From positions 62,001 through 126,000 of the forward strand of contig JAAYLX010000049.1 in assembly GCA_012521705.1 (NCBI GenBank): 64,000 bases of DNA. The letters run 5' to 3'. Position numbers and translations under genes: made by a program. The stretch is from Clostridiaceae bacterium. GTDB taxonomy: Bacteria; Bacillota; Clostridia; DSM-8532. Under the pieces are notes generated by a model. It did not search any database and was not told where the DNA came from. It saw only the letters and a list, made by a program, of their open reading frames with translations. Positions 10,195-17,918 of this stretch are shown here, in pieces (positions within the stretch are counted from its first letter, which is position 1; each line of letters starts with the position of its first letter).

Positions 10195-10527
10195 CTACAC
10201 CTCCTTGGTTATAACTTGTATATACCGTGAATACTCGTTTTCAATTTGTTTCAGACCAATTTCCATAGTCTCCAAAATAATCTGGGCCCTGGTCCACGCA
10301 TCAGACGCCATATTGTCGGGTAAGAACATCCTGAGGTTTCCGTCAGATTCTTTATAGGTATTAACGCAGCAAATCTCATCGAGTCCGCCAAGTGCCGTAT
10401 AGGCAACGGCAGATATTGCCGCGCATACCATATCAAATTCTCCGTTATTTGCTGAACCCGCATGGCCTCTGATGTCAAATCCCGTTATGTCACCGTTCTT
10501 GGAACGGTAGATAGTTGCTTTTGTCAT
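10195..10527 (-). CDS. prp: Ribosomal-processing cysteine protease Prp
   Basis: 110 residues, full length. The catalytic pair is visible: His22 in RGHAGSA and Cys35 in [10 protein letters not shown]. It cleaves the N-terminal leader of L27, whose gene follows. An in-frame TTG at 10534-10536 overlaps the rplU stop. I prefer the ATG at 10525-10527, since neither has a clear ribosome site and translation is probably coupled to rplU. The rplU-prp-rpmA order is standard in Firmicutes. Confidence 0.94.
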   Translation of the reverse strand: MTKATIYRSKNGDITGFDIRGHAGSANNGEFDMVCAAISAVAYTALGGLDEICCVNTYKESDGNLRMFLPDNMASDAWTRAQIILETMEIGLKQIENEYSRYIQVITKEV

Positions 10528-10532
10528 AACAA

Positions 10533-10841
10533 TCAAGCATTGATCTTTTCGATCTGTACTTTGGTATATGGCTGTCTGTGTCCTTGCTTTCTGCGGTAGC
10601 CTTTCTTGGGCTTGTACTTGAAGACGATAATCTTCTTGCCTTTACCCTGGCCAAGCACCTTAGCGGAAACAGTTGCACCTTCTACAGGATTTCCGGTTAC
10701 AAGAGAACCATCCTTGGACACAGCAAGCACTTTGTCAAATACAAACTGTTCACCGTCTTCAGCTTTGATCTTTTCAATGAAAAGCACATCGCCTTCCTGA
10801 ACCTTATACTGCTTTCCGCCTGTCTCAATGACTGCGTACAT
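10533..10841 (-). CDS. rplU: 50S ribosomal protein L21
   Basis: 102 residues, the full family length, starting [18 protein letters not shown] and ending in the basic [18 protein letters not shown] tail. The ATG at 10839-10841 has a near-perfect GGAGGAGGTG site. A structured leader and a consensus promoter lie upstream, consistent with feedback control by an L21 leader. Confidence 0.98.
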   Translation of the reverse strand: MYAVIETGGKQYKVQEGDVLFIEKIKAEDGEQFVFDKVLAVSKDGSLVTGNPVEGATVSAKVLGQGKGKKIIVFKYKPKKGYRRKQGHRQPYTKVQIEKINA

Positions 10842-10927
10842 AAATAGCACCTCCTCCTACCAATCTCGCCTATAAGGGGCAGAAAACTTGCGTTTTTCTG
10901 ACTTATGTCCCTTTCTCGAGCGGTTGC
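10842..10927 (-). ncRNA. L21-leader-like structured 5' UTR
   Basis: About 85 nt of untranslated RNA precede rplU. It can fold with an outer CTCG/CGAG pairing, an AAGGG/CCCTT helix and a terminal hairpin in which CAGAAAAC pairs with GTTTTCTG around ACGCAA. That layout and position fit the ribosomal L21 leader of Firmicutes, which responds to L21. The match is by eye; a covariance-model search would decide. Confidence 0.6.
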
Positions 10928-10933
10928 CGTTAT

Positions 10934-10962
10934 ATTTTATCACAGCAGCTTATCCATGTCAA
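10934..10962 (-). promoter_or_regulatory. Consensus sigma-A promoter for rplU
   Basis: A perfect TTGACA (10962-10957) and TAAAAT (10939-10934) with a 17-bp spacer. Transcription would start near 10927 and include the whole leader. Confidence 0.8.
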
Positions 10963-11296
10963 ACAGATAAATATATTATATTTATGTGCTATAAATTTGT
11001 ATTTTAATTATATACTTCAGGCAACTTAAAACATAGCCTGTTTTATCAAAATGAACTTGGCGGCTCAAGACGCGTCTAATTATAAGAGCTTGTCTGTAAA
11101 AGAGTTATGGACACAGACAATTATATTAAATATAATAGAGCTGGTATTTTGAGCTCATCTTCTTTGCTCATTGAGACCTGTCGGGAATGCGGTAAACGGA
11201 CTAATCAATGTAACCGTAAATCGCTTCTGTGTCCGATGGGCAGGGTATTTGATGGGCAAGTTATTTTTATATAATATTTTGTTGCAGGAGTGAACC
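10963..11296. other. Intergenic region between divergent rplU and beta-lactamase-like gene
   Basis: About 330 bp without a credible gene. It is AT-rich near rplU. On the plus strand a TATAAT at 11270-11275 precedes the GCAGGAGTG ribosome site of the next gene and could be its -10 element, but the only -35 candidate (TTGATG, 15 bp away) is weak. Nothing else was recognised. Confidence 0.4.
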
Positions 11297-12343
11297 ATGA
11301 GACAATATCGTTTTAAAAGTGAGAAAGTTTACAGGAGACGTCGTACCGTGACCGCACTGCTATTGGTTACCATATTAATACTGGCAGGTATCTACGTCTA
11401 TACCAAAGTTTTATCCAATCCACAGGATAATACCACTCCACCTGAACAAACCACAGAAAATCCGGATGTTACACAAGAGCCTACAAATACACCTGAAACC
11501 CCTACCCCGACGCCAACCCCTGAACCACCCAAAGGTACTGAAACAAAAGATCACGGCTTTTTACCTGCCATTGGTTCAGTGGAGAAAAGCGGCAAGATGG
11601 ATGAAATCCGAGCCAAAGTTGAAGAGTTTATTTCCAGGCAAAAAGGCAAATACGGTGTATATTTTATAGATCTCGCAACAGGTGAAAGTTTTGGAATAAA
11701 TGACCGCGACAGTTATATCGCAGCTTCCACTTCAAAGCTTCCTATGAATCTGCTTCTTTATACCAAGATTGAATCCGGGGAAATAGATCCCAATGCCAAG
11801 CTCAAATATTTGAAGGAAGACTTTGAACCCGGAACAGGAATTATCCAGAATCAGCCTTTCGGCACTGAATATACAGTACGCGAAACATCCAGACTCTCTA
11901 TTGTCTACAGTGATAACTGCGGAATAAATATGATTATCCGTATCCTTGGCATAGAAAATATATGTCAGTATATATTGGATCTTGGCGGGGACATATACTA
12001 CGATGACGGACACAGGACGTCACCCCACGACCTCGGCCTTGTTACCCAGGAACTTTACAGGCTTTATCTCAATAACCCCGATCTCTATGGTCAACTTATA
12101 AATGACCTTGAAAATACAGTATTCAACGACAGACTGGCGGTCCTTACTTCTGAAGGGGTCAAAGTGGCGCACAAGATTGGAAACCAGGTAAGGAACGTAA
12201 ACGATGTTGGTATAGTATTTGCCTCCCATCCTTTTGTCCTTGCAGTAATGACTGATAATGTGGATGTTGGAACAGCTACAAACAAAATTGGTGAAATTGC
12301 AAAGTTAATTTACAACGAAGTGGAGGCTTATGCCGGCAAATAA
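11297..12343 (+). CDS. Membrane-anchored class A beta-lactamase-fold serine hydrolase
   Basis: 348 residues. A basic N-terminus (VYRRRRTVTA) is followed by one membrane segment (about 18-38), a Pro/Thr/Glu linker (about 45-80) and a penicillin-recognising domain. The active-site motifs are STSK (Ser144, Lys147), YSDN (205-207 SDN) and HKIG (Lys293), in the order of class A beta-lactamases. I do not see the usual ExxLN omega-loop glutamate, so a peptidoglycan or other amide/ester substrate is as likely as antibiotic hydrolysis. The domain would face outside. It starts a run of three similarly anchored proteins and ends at a terminator. Confidence 0.85.
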   Translation: MRQYRFKSEKVYRRRRTVTALLLVTILILAGIYVYTKVLSNPQDNTTPPEQTTENPDVTQEPTNTPETPTPTPTPEPPKGTETKDHGFLPAIGSVEKSGKMDEIRAKVEEFISRQKGKYGVYFIDLATGESFGINDRDSYIAASTSKLPMNLLLYTKIESGEIDPNAKLKYLKEDFEPGTGIIQNQPFGTEYTVRETSRLSIVYSDNCGINMIIRILGIENICQYILDLGGDIYYDDGHRTSPHDLGLVTQELYRLYLNNPDLYGQLINDLENTVFNDRLAVLTSEGVKVAHKIGNQVRNVNDVGIVFASHPFVLAVMTDNVDVGTATNKIGEIAKLIYNEVEAYAGK

Positions 12344-12415
12344 CCAATACACTTTCAGGAAGACACAACACAGGCAGTAGAAATAAGCAGACAGTTATAT
12401 TGCGGATATTTAAAG

Positions 12416-12479
12416 GATAAGCTTGTTTGAAGGTTCAGAGGAAAATAACCTGACGTTATACCAATAAGCTTATCTTTTT
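12416..12479 (+). terminator. Terminator after the beta-lactamase-like gene
   Basis: A 9-bp outer stem (GATAAGCTT 12416-12424 with 12466-12474) encloses a smaller AGGTT/AACCT hairpin and is followed by TTTTT. It separates the beta-lactamase-like gene from the two propeller genes. Confidence 0.7.
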
Positions 12480-12559
12480 AATGACTTAGAAATCAAAACT
12501 TCCGGCAATCTCTAAGATGATTTTCCGGAGGACCAAAGAAACAATTAAGAGGTGTAATT

Positions 12560-14365
12560 ATGTACAGGTCACCATACAGAAGGCGGCGCAGACTTAATAA
12601 GGGCAGGTTTTTTACTGTAATGTCATGCCTTATCGCTGCAATTGTTGTAATAGTGCTCGCCCTTAAAGGAAAGCTCCCTTTCATGCCAGATGAACTTAAG
12701 GAAAAAAAGCCAACTCCAACAACCCCGGCAGAATCTGCCACACCGACTCCAGTGCCAACGCCATGGCCTACTCCGGAGCCCATGCCTGAGGAAAGCACAG
12801 ATCCGGCAGTTCTTGAGGTATCATGGCAGGATCCGGCTGTATTTACCGGGCCGTTGGCTTATGAAGACGCGAAAAAGGTTTTTGACAAAGGCGACGGGAC
12901 ATCCTTATATTACTGGGTATTTGAAAATGGCAAGCCTGTCGACTATCAGCCCCGTGACCAGATAAGTTTTGGTAAACCTGAAAACTATGCCGACATCGGC
13001 GGGGTACTGGCCTTCAGAGGAAATAACTACCGCAATTCCGCCTCTTATGGAACAAGGACCATTACAGATAAAAAACTTGAGATAGTATGGACCCATGACA
13101 TAGGAGCAATCAGCACAAAGGAAAGCTACTGGCCGGGAACCGGCTGGACGGGACAGCCCCTTTTGGTGAACTGGTCTGAAGATGTCAGAAATATGATGAA
13201 CATCAAGCCTGAATTCAAGGATAAGAATCTGGTGGAAGTAATTTATCCCACTCTGGACGGAAACATTTATTTCCTTGACATTGAAACCGGTAAGGAAACC
13301 CGCGATAAGATAAAAGTAGGTTTCCCCATGAAGGGTACCGGCATGATCGATCCAAGAGGATATCCCATACTCTACACAGGAATGGGCCTTAACGAGAACT
13401 CAGGTAAATTTACTGAATTTAAATATATGATGTTCAGCCTCATTGACCAGACTCCGTTGTACAGCATATTCGGGCGAGACCCTGTCGCATTCAGAAGATG
13501 GGGAGCCTTTGACTCATCGGCGTTGGTGGACAAGAATACGGATACATTACTGGCTGCTGCCGAAAACGGTCTGGTGTACAGGGTAAAACTCAACACCAAG
13601 TTTGACAGGGATGCGGGAACCATAGCCCTTTCACCTCAGATTACCCGCTACCGTTACAGAGATTCAGTAAATGTTGAACTTGGTATTGAAAATTCACCGG
13701 CGTTTTATAAAAACTATATGTATTTCTGTGATAACGGCGGCATATTCCAGTGCCTTGACATAAATACCATGAAACCGGTCTGGACTTATGACGTCGGAGA
13801 TGACACAGATGCAACTGCTGTAATAGAAGAGACAAGTGACGGAGTATTCATTTATACAGCCAACCAGATTGACAAGAGGAGTCAGAACAGCAAACAGCGT
13901 GAGAACTGCAATATAAGAAAGTTCAATGCGCTTACCGGGGAACTTGTCTGGCAGCGTGACTACAGCTGTGTCTATAATTTCTATATTAACGGCGGCGCTC
14001 TTGGAACCCCGCTGATAGGAAAGAATGACATAAGCGACATTATTATCTTCAATATATGCTTTACTGGTTCAAACCAGGATGGAACACTGGTGGCGCTGGA
14101 CAAAAAAACCGGCAGGGAAGTCTGGACCAGACACCTTGACGCATACAGCTGGTGCTCACCTGTTGATGTCCTCAGCTCTGACGGAAAAACTTACGGACTT
14201 TTCAGCGATTTTGGCGGAAATCTGCATTTGTTCGACCCGAAAACCGGAAAGGATATTGATAAAGTATACCTTGGAGGAAATGTCGAGTCTTCCCCGGCAG
14301 TTTATGATGATATGATAGTGGTCGGGTCCTACGCCAAAAAAATATACGGTATAAAAATCAAATGA
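12560..14365 (+). CDS. Membrane-anchored PQQ-like beta-propeller protein 1
   Basis: 601 residues. An Arg-rich N-terminus (YRRRRRLNKGR) is followed by one membrane segment (about 18-35), GKLPFM, a Thr/Pro linker (about 45-75), and an extracytoplasmic propeller of about 500 residues. Repeated blades read GNIYFLDIETGKETR, LVALDKKTGREVW and GNLHLFDPKTGK, the PQQ-repeat pattern, with a final ESSPAVYDDMIVVGSY blade. It has no dehydrogenase signature or obvious catalytic residues, so a scaffold or binding role is more likely than a quinoprotein enzyme. Its stop is 53 nt from the start of a same-length paralogue. The function is unknown. Confidence 0.85.
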   Translation: MYRSPYRRRRRLNKGRFFTVMSCLIAAIVVIVLALKGKLPFMPDELKEKKPTPTTPAESATPTPVPTPWPTPEPMPEESTDPAVLEVSWQDPAVFTGPLAYEDAKKVFDKGDGTSLYYWVFENGKPVDYQPRDQISFGKPENYADIGGVLAFRGNNYRNSASYGTRTITDKKLEIVWTHDIGAISTKESYWPGTGWTGQPLLVNWSEDVRNMMNIKPEFKDKNLVEVIYPTLDGNIYFLDIETGKETRDKIKVGFPMKGTGMIDPRGYPILYTGMGLNENSGKFTEFKYMMFSLIDQTPLYSIFGRDPVAFRRWGAFDSSALVDKNTDTLLAAAENGLVYRVKLNTKFDRDAGTIALSPQITRYRYRDSVNVELGIENSPAFYKNYMYFCDNGGIFQCLDINTMKPVWTYDVGDDTDATAVIEETSDGVFIYTANQIDKRSQNSKQRENCNIRKFNALTGELVWQRDYSCVYNFYINGGALGTPLIGKNDISDIIIFNICFTGSNQDGTLVALDKKTGREVWTRHLDAYSWCSPVDVLSSDGKTYGLFSDFGGNLHLFDPKTGKDIDKVYLGGNVESSPAVYDDMIVVGSYAKKIYGIKIK

Positions 14366-14418
14366 TTGCACTTAAGCATTATTAAGCTATTTATCAGGCA
14401 TAGTACAGGAGGATATTT

Positions 14419-16224
14419 ATGGCACGATATTACAGAAAAAGGGCAAGCAGAATGGGTACAATAGTCATTGTCCTTGTCATATCTCTTTTGGCTTTGGTAA
14501 CCCTGCTTGCTGTTCAGGGAAAACTTCCATTTATGGAGGATGATCAATGGAGCGCTTCATCTCCTGCTCCATCAGAACCCGATGATACTCCTGAACCCAC
14601 AATTGAACCAACTTCCACTCCGGAGCCCACACCTCCTCCCGAGGTTACGGACCCGGCAAAACTTATCCTTAATGTAGAGGCTCCTTCACAGGTAAGCAAA
14701 ACCAAAGTTTCCACCGGAACCTACCAGAAGAAATTCCAGGATGGTGGAACAATTACCTATTCTGTATTCCGCAACGGAAATACTCCTGTAGATTATACGC
14801 CTGATTATCCTATCGCTTTTGCTTCGGACAGGTCATACTCCGAACTTAGCGGTGTCCTTGCTTTCAGGGGTAACCACTACAGAAATGCGCCTTCTTATGG
14901 AACAAGGGATATAAAAGAAAAGAAACTGGAAATCATCTGGGAGCAAAAAACCGGTGCCATTTCAGCCCAGAACAGTTTCTGGCCTGGCTCAGGCTGGACC
15001 GGTCAGCCTATTTTGGTTCAATGGCCTGAAAGTATTAAGAGAATAATGAACATAAACCCTGAGTTTAAGAACCCGGATTCAGTTGAAGTAATCTATCCCA
15101 TTCTGGACGGGAATATATATTTCCTTGATCTTGAAACGGGAAAACCGACAAGGCCGAAAATAAATCTTGGATTTACCATTAAAGGTACCGGCGCTGTTGA
15201 CCCCAGAGGATATCCGCTGTTCTATACCGGTATGGGGCTTAGGACCAATGATACCGCCGGAACTTCCACAACCTTCAAATACAGAATATATAATCTTATA
15301 AACCAGACTGAAATATTTACCTTCCCCGGCAACGACCCTGTTGCCCACAGAGACTGGGGGGCAACCGATTCATCCGGAGTGATAAACTGGCAGACCGATA
15401 CATTTATTCAGGCCGGCGAAAACGGGCTTATTTATAAGATTAAGCTTAATACCAAATTTGACGAATCAGCGGGCACGGTCACCATGTCACCTGATATAGT
15501 CAAGTATCGGTATAAATCTTCCTACAGTGCCGACCAGGGTATAGAAAGCTCTCCTGCATTCTACAGAAATCTTATGTTTTTCGTGGATAACGGAGGAACG
15601 CTGCAGTGCCTTGATATACACAAAATGGAGCCTGTATGGATTTACAATGTCAAGGATGATACCGACAGCACCATAGTCATTGAGGAAACCGAAGAAGGAG
15701 TATTCCTCTATACGGCGAATGAGGTTGACAAGCGCTGCGCAGGCGGCAAAGCTGCAAAAGCTCCCACAAACATCAGAAAATTTAATGCCCTTACCGGCGA
15801 GCTGGTATGGCAATATGACATGGATGCTTATTACAGGTATTATATCAACGGCGGAGTAATGGGAACTCCGTTGATTGGAAAAGACGATATAGCCGACAGA
15901 ATTATCTTCCCTGTATGTTTTACAGGAAGCCAGCTTGACGGAAAGATGGTCGCCCTTGACAAGAAAACAGGTAAGGAGATATGGGTGCGGGATCTGGAAC
16001 ACTATAGCTGGAGTTCTCCTGTTGACATTAAAAGTGCGGGCGGAAAAACCTACGGAATTTTCTGTGACTACGGCGGATATATGCACCTGTTTGACCCTAT
16101 GACCGGAGAGGACTACGATAAGATTTCTCTGGGCGGAAATATTGAAAGTTCGCCGGCGGTATTCAATGATATAGCGGTTGTAGGCTCCTATGCGCAGAAG
16201 ATTTTCGGAATCAGAATCAAATAG
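14419..16224 (+). CDS. Membrane-anchored PQQ-like beta-propeller protein 2 (tandem paralogue)
   Basis: 601 residues, the same architecture and length as the gene before it. The N-terminus is basic (ARYYRKRASR), with a membrane segment (about 14-32), the same GKLPFM junction, a Pro/Glu/Thr linker and a propeller. Blocks such as GWTGQP, VEVIYP, LDGNIYFLD, DPRGYP and NIESSPAVFNDIAVVGSY are shared, so this is a tandem duplication. Differences are concentrated in the linker and the region just after it. It has a GGAGG ribosome site and is probably co-transcribed with copy 1. A strong terminator follows. The ligand is unknown. Confidence 0.85.
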   Translation: MARYYRKRASRMGTIVIVLVISLLALVTLLAVQGKLPFMEDDQWSASSPAPSEPDDTPEPTIEPTSTPEPTPPPEVTDPAKLILNVEAPSQVSKTKVSTGTYQKKFQDGGTITYSVFRNGNTPVDYTPDYPIAFASDRSYSELSGVLAFRGNHYRNAPSYGTRDIKEKKLEIIWEQKTGAISAQNSFWPGSGWTGQPILVQWPESIKRIMNINPEFKNPDSVEVIYPILDGNIYFLDLETGKPTRPKINLGFTIKGTGAVDPRGYPLFYTGMGLRTNDTAGTSTTFKYRIYNLINQTEIFTFPGNDPVAHRDWGATDSSGVINWQTDTFIQAGENGLIYKIKLNTKFDESAGTVTMSPDIVKYRYKSSYSADQGIESSPAFYRNLMFFVDNGGTLQCLDIHKMEPVWIYNVKDDTDSTIVIEETEEGVFLYTANEVDKRCAGGKAAKAPTNIRKFNALTGELVWQYDMDAYYRYYINGGVMGTPLIGKDDIADRIIFPVCFTGSQLDGKMVALDKKTGKEIWVRDLEHYSWSSPVDIKSAGGKTYGIFCDYGGYMHLFDPMTGEDYDKISLGGNIESSPAVFNDIAVVGSYAQKIFGIRIK

Positions 16225-16251
16225 AATCAAAGGAAAATGTCTAAGTGCAAG

Positions 16252-16287
16252 AGGCAGAGCTGTGAAATGCAAGGCTCTGCCTTTTTT
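16252..16287 (+). terminator. Terminator of the propeller operon
   Basis: A 9-bp stem (AGGCAGAGC 16252-16260 with GCTCTGCCT 16274-16282) and TTTTTT. The 5' side reads GTGCAAGAGGCAGAGC, resembling the terminal repeat of the mobile-looking element that begins 25 bp downstream. Confidence 0.85.
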
Positions 16288-16311
16288 GCTGCTCAGCCTA
16301 AAAGCTGCGCT

Positions 16312-16470
16312 GTGCAAGTGGCAAATCCGCAATTGAAAGGTATTGTTGTTTGGGTAAGTGTAAATTGCTCTGTCTTTTGAACAATCCGCAATATAGTTGT
16401 TTTGATGGGCGCAAATGTTCTGCCGTTTGCGCGTGAGCCGAGGACATTAAAAATACTGTGCCACTTGCAC
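16312..16470 (+). repeat. MITE-like inverted-repeat element, copy C
   Basis: 159 bp bounded by GTGCAAGTGGCA (16312-16323) and its exact reverse complement (16459-16470). The right end (GAG-CGAGGAC then ACTGTGCCACTTGCAC) matches copy B at 40361-40566. The left end matches B after a 12-bp deletion and then AATCCGCA. The middle is diverged and contains a second left-end-like segment (16355-16390). It is non-coding, between the propeller operon and the carboxypeptidase gene. Confidence 0.75.
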
Positions 16471-16493
16471 TTAGTGTTAGGCACATAATAACA

Positions 16494-16531
16494 GCGCCTG
16501 ATGAGTGAGAATTGTCTCATTCATAAGGCGC
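16494..16531 (-). terminator. Possible terminator hairpin after the carboxypeptidase gene
   Basis: GCGCCT (16494-16499) pairs with AGGCGC (16526-16531), and much of the interior (ATGAGTGAGAA with TCTCATTCAT) also pairs. The T-tract on the minus strand is poor, so it may instead be an mRNA-stabilising hairpin. Confidence 0.45.
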
Positions 16532-16568
16532 TTTATGATTTCTTTATTCCAGCGATGTCCGGCCGCAC

Positions 16569-17918
16569 TCAGCGTTTTAACGCCTCCTGCGCCAAATACA
16601 GCCCTATATACTTCGCGTTCTTCCACACAAGACTGTCAAACTTCCTGTCATCATGCGGTATATCGGTATTATTCCAGGGAGTGAGTTCTATACAGAACGC
16701 AGGGCGCTTGAACTTCAACCTGAACCAGTTTTCATACCCCGCCCCATAAACCGAAGGTTTTTTGGAAACCGGGAGCATATCGTATTTCGTGAGAGCCGCA
16801 AGTCCTTTTGCTATTGACTCCGCCCCGGGTATCTGGCCCACAGTGCCTTCATCCGCCCAGAATATCGAATTGCCTTTAGTATGGAATGAACAAGCAAGAA
16901 TGAATTCATGGCTTTCCGAAAGGTTCATCATTGCCTGAACTTCAGGTTCGGTGGCAGCGGCAACACCCTTGTAGTTTTCCGAAGCGGGTCTGCCAACATC
17001 ATCGTATTTCTCTTCCCAGTGGGCAGGATACTGGCGGTTTAAATCAACACCGTTAATATTTGCTTTCCATTCACGGTACGTTTTCTTTACAAGGGCCATG
17101 GCCTGAACTTCATCTTTATTGACAACCGAACCCAATCCGTTGTTGACCAGGTTGACCCCGTCTGGATTGACCATGGAAACCACATAAATGGTTACTTTGT
17201 CCAAAATATCTCTGGTATCAAAATTCCCGAACTTTTTACTGTCGGTATAAGACCTGGCGTACTCCTCAACCATTTTCATCAGGTAGGAGCTTGTTATATA
17301 TTCCCTGGCATGATGTGCGCCACAGAAAAGTATCTTCTTATCTCCCCTGCCAAGCTTTATAAGAAGGAGATCCCTTCCCTCCACAGAACTTCCGATGGTA
17401 TCAAGAGAAATGATATCCGGATAGGTTTCAGAAAGCACTGCGCTTTCTTTCAACATCTGCTCATAGGTGTATGGAACATAAGGATTTACAATACCTGCAG
17501 AAACTACGGGTTCCGGTTCAGGAGTCGGTGTTGGCCTGGGAGTTGGGGTATGCTCAGGCTTTTCTTTGCCAGGAGTTAAATCAGGCTTGCTGTTTTCTTC
17601 TGGTTTTGGGCTGGTTTCCGGTGCCATATCCCCGGGATCTTTCTCATCAGGACTTAAATCCGATGGGGTAGGAGTTTGGCTTGCAACAAGGTCCATAGAC
17701 TCTTCCCCGGAATCTTTGGAAAACCCGTCTGAAGGAGCTGGAGTTGGTTCCAAAGTTGGAGTATTATTATCAGGACTGAACCTTGTACATGAGGTCAGAA
17801 GTATCAACGCAAGAAGAATTAAAGCAAAACACAGGTACCACATTTTACTTGAGCATCCATCCTGGAAGTTATTCAACATCACTATATGTCGGCTTGGGCG
17901 TTTTTTAGAACCAATCAC
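16569..17918 (-). CDS. M14 zinc carboxypeptidase-family lipoprotein
   Basis: Up to 449 residues. A membrane segment with lipobox LLTSC (Cys44) is followed by a Pro/Thr/Glu linker (about 50-140) and an M14 domain. Zinc ligands are His203 and Glu206 in AHHARE and His346 in SFHTKG. The substrate-binding GVDLNRQYP and catalytic Glu411 in CIELTP are intact. Homologues of this size cleave gamma-D-glutamyl-diaminopimelate bonds in peptidoglycan peptides, so a wall-remodelling role outside the membrane is likely. The first possible start is a GTG overlapping the purL stop. ATGs at codons 14 and 26 are alternatives, and none has a strong ribosome site. Confidence 0.88.
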   Translation of the reverse strand: MIGSKKRPSRHIVMLNNFQDGCSSKMWYLCFALILLALILLTSCTRFSPDNNTPTLEPTPAPSDGFSKDSGEESMDLVASQTPTPSDLSPDEKDPGDMAPETSPKPEENSKPDLTPGKEKPEHTPTPRPTPTPEPEPVVSAGIVNPYVPYTYEQMLKESAVLSETYPDIISLDTIGSSVEGRDLLLIKLGRGDKKILFCGAHHAREYITSSYLMKMVEEYARSYTDSKKFGNFDTRDILDKVTIYVVSMVNPDGVNLVNNGLGSVVNKDEVQAMALVKKTYREWKANINGVDLNRQYPAHWEEKYDDVGRPASENYKGVAAATEPEVQAMMNLSESHEFILACSFHTKGNSIFWADEGTVGQIPGAESIAKGLAALTKYDMLPVSKKPSVYGAGYENWFRLKFKRPAFCIELTPWNNTDIPHDDRKFDSLVWKNAKYIGLYLAQEALKR

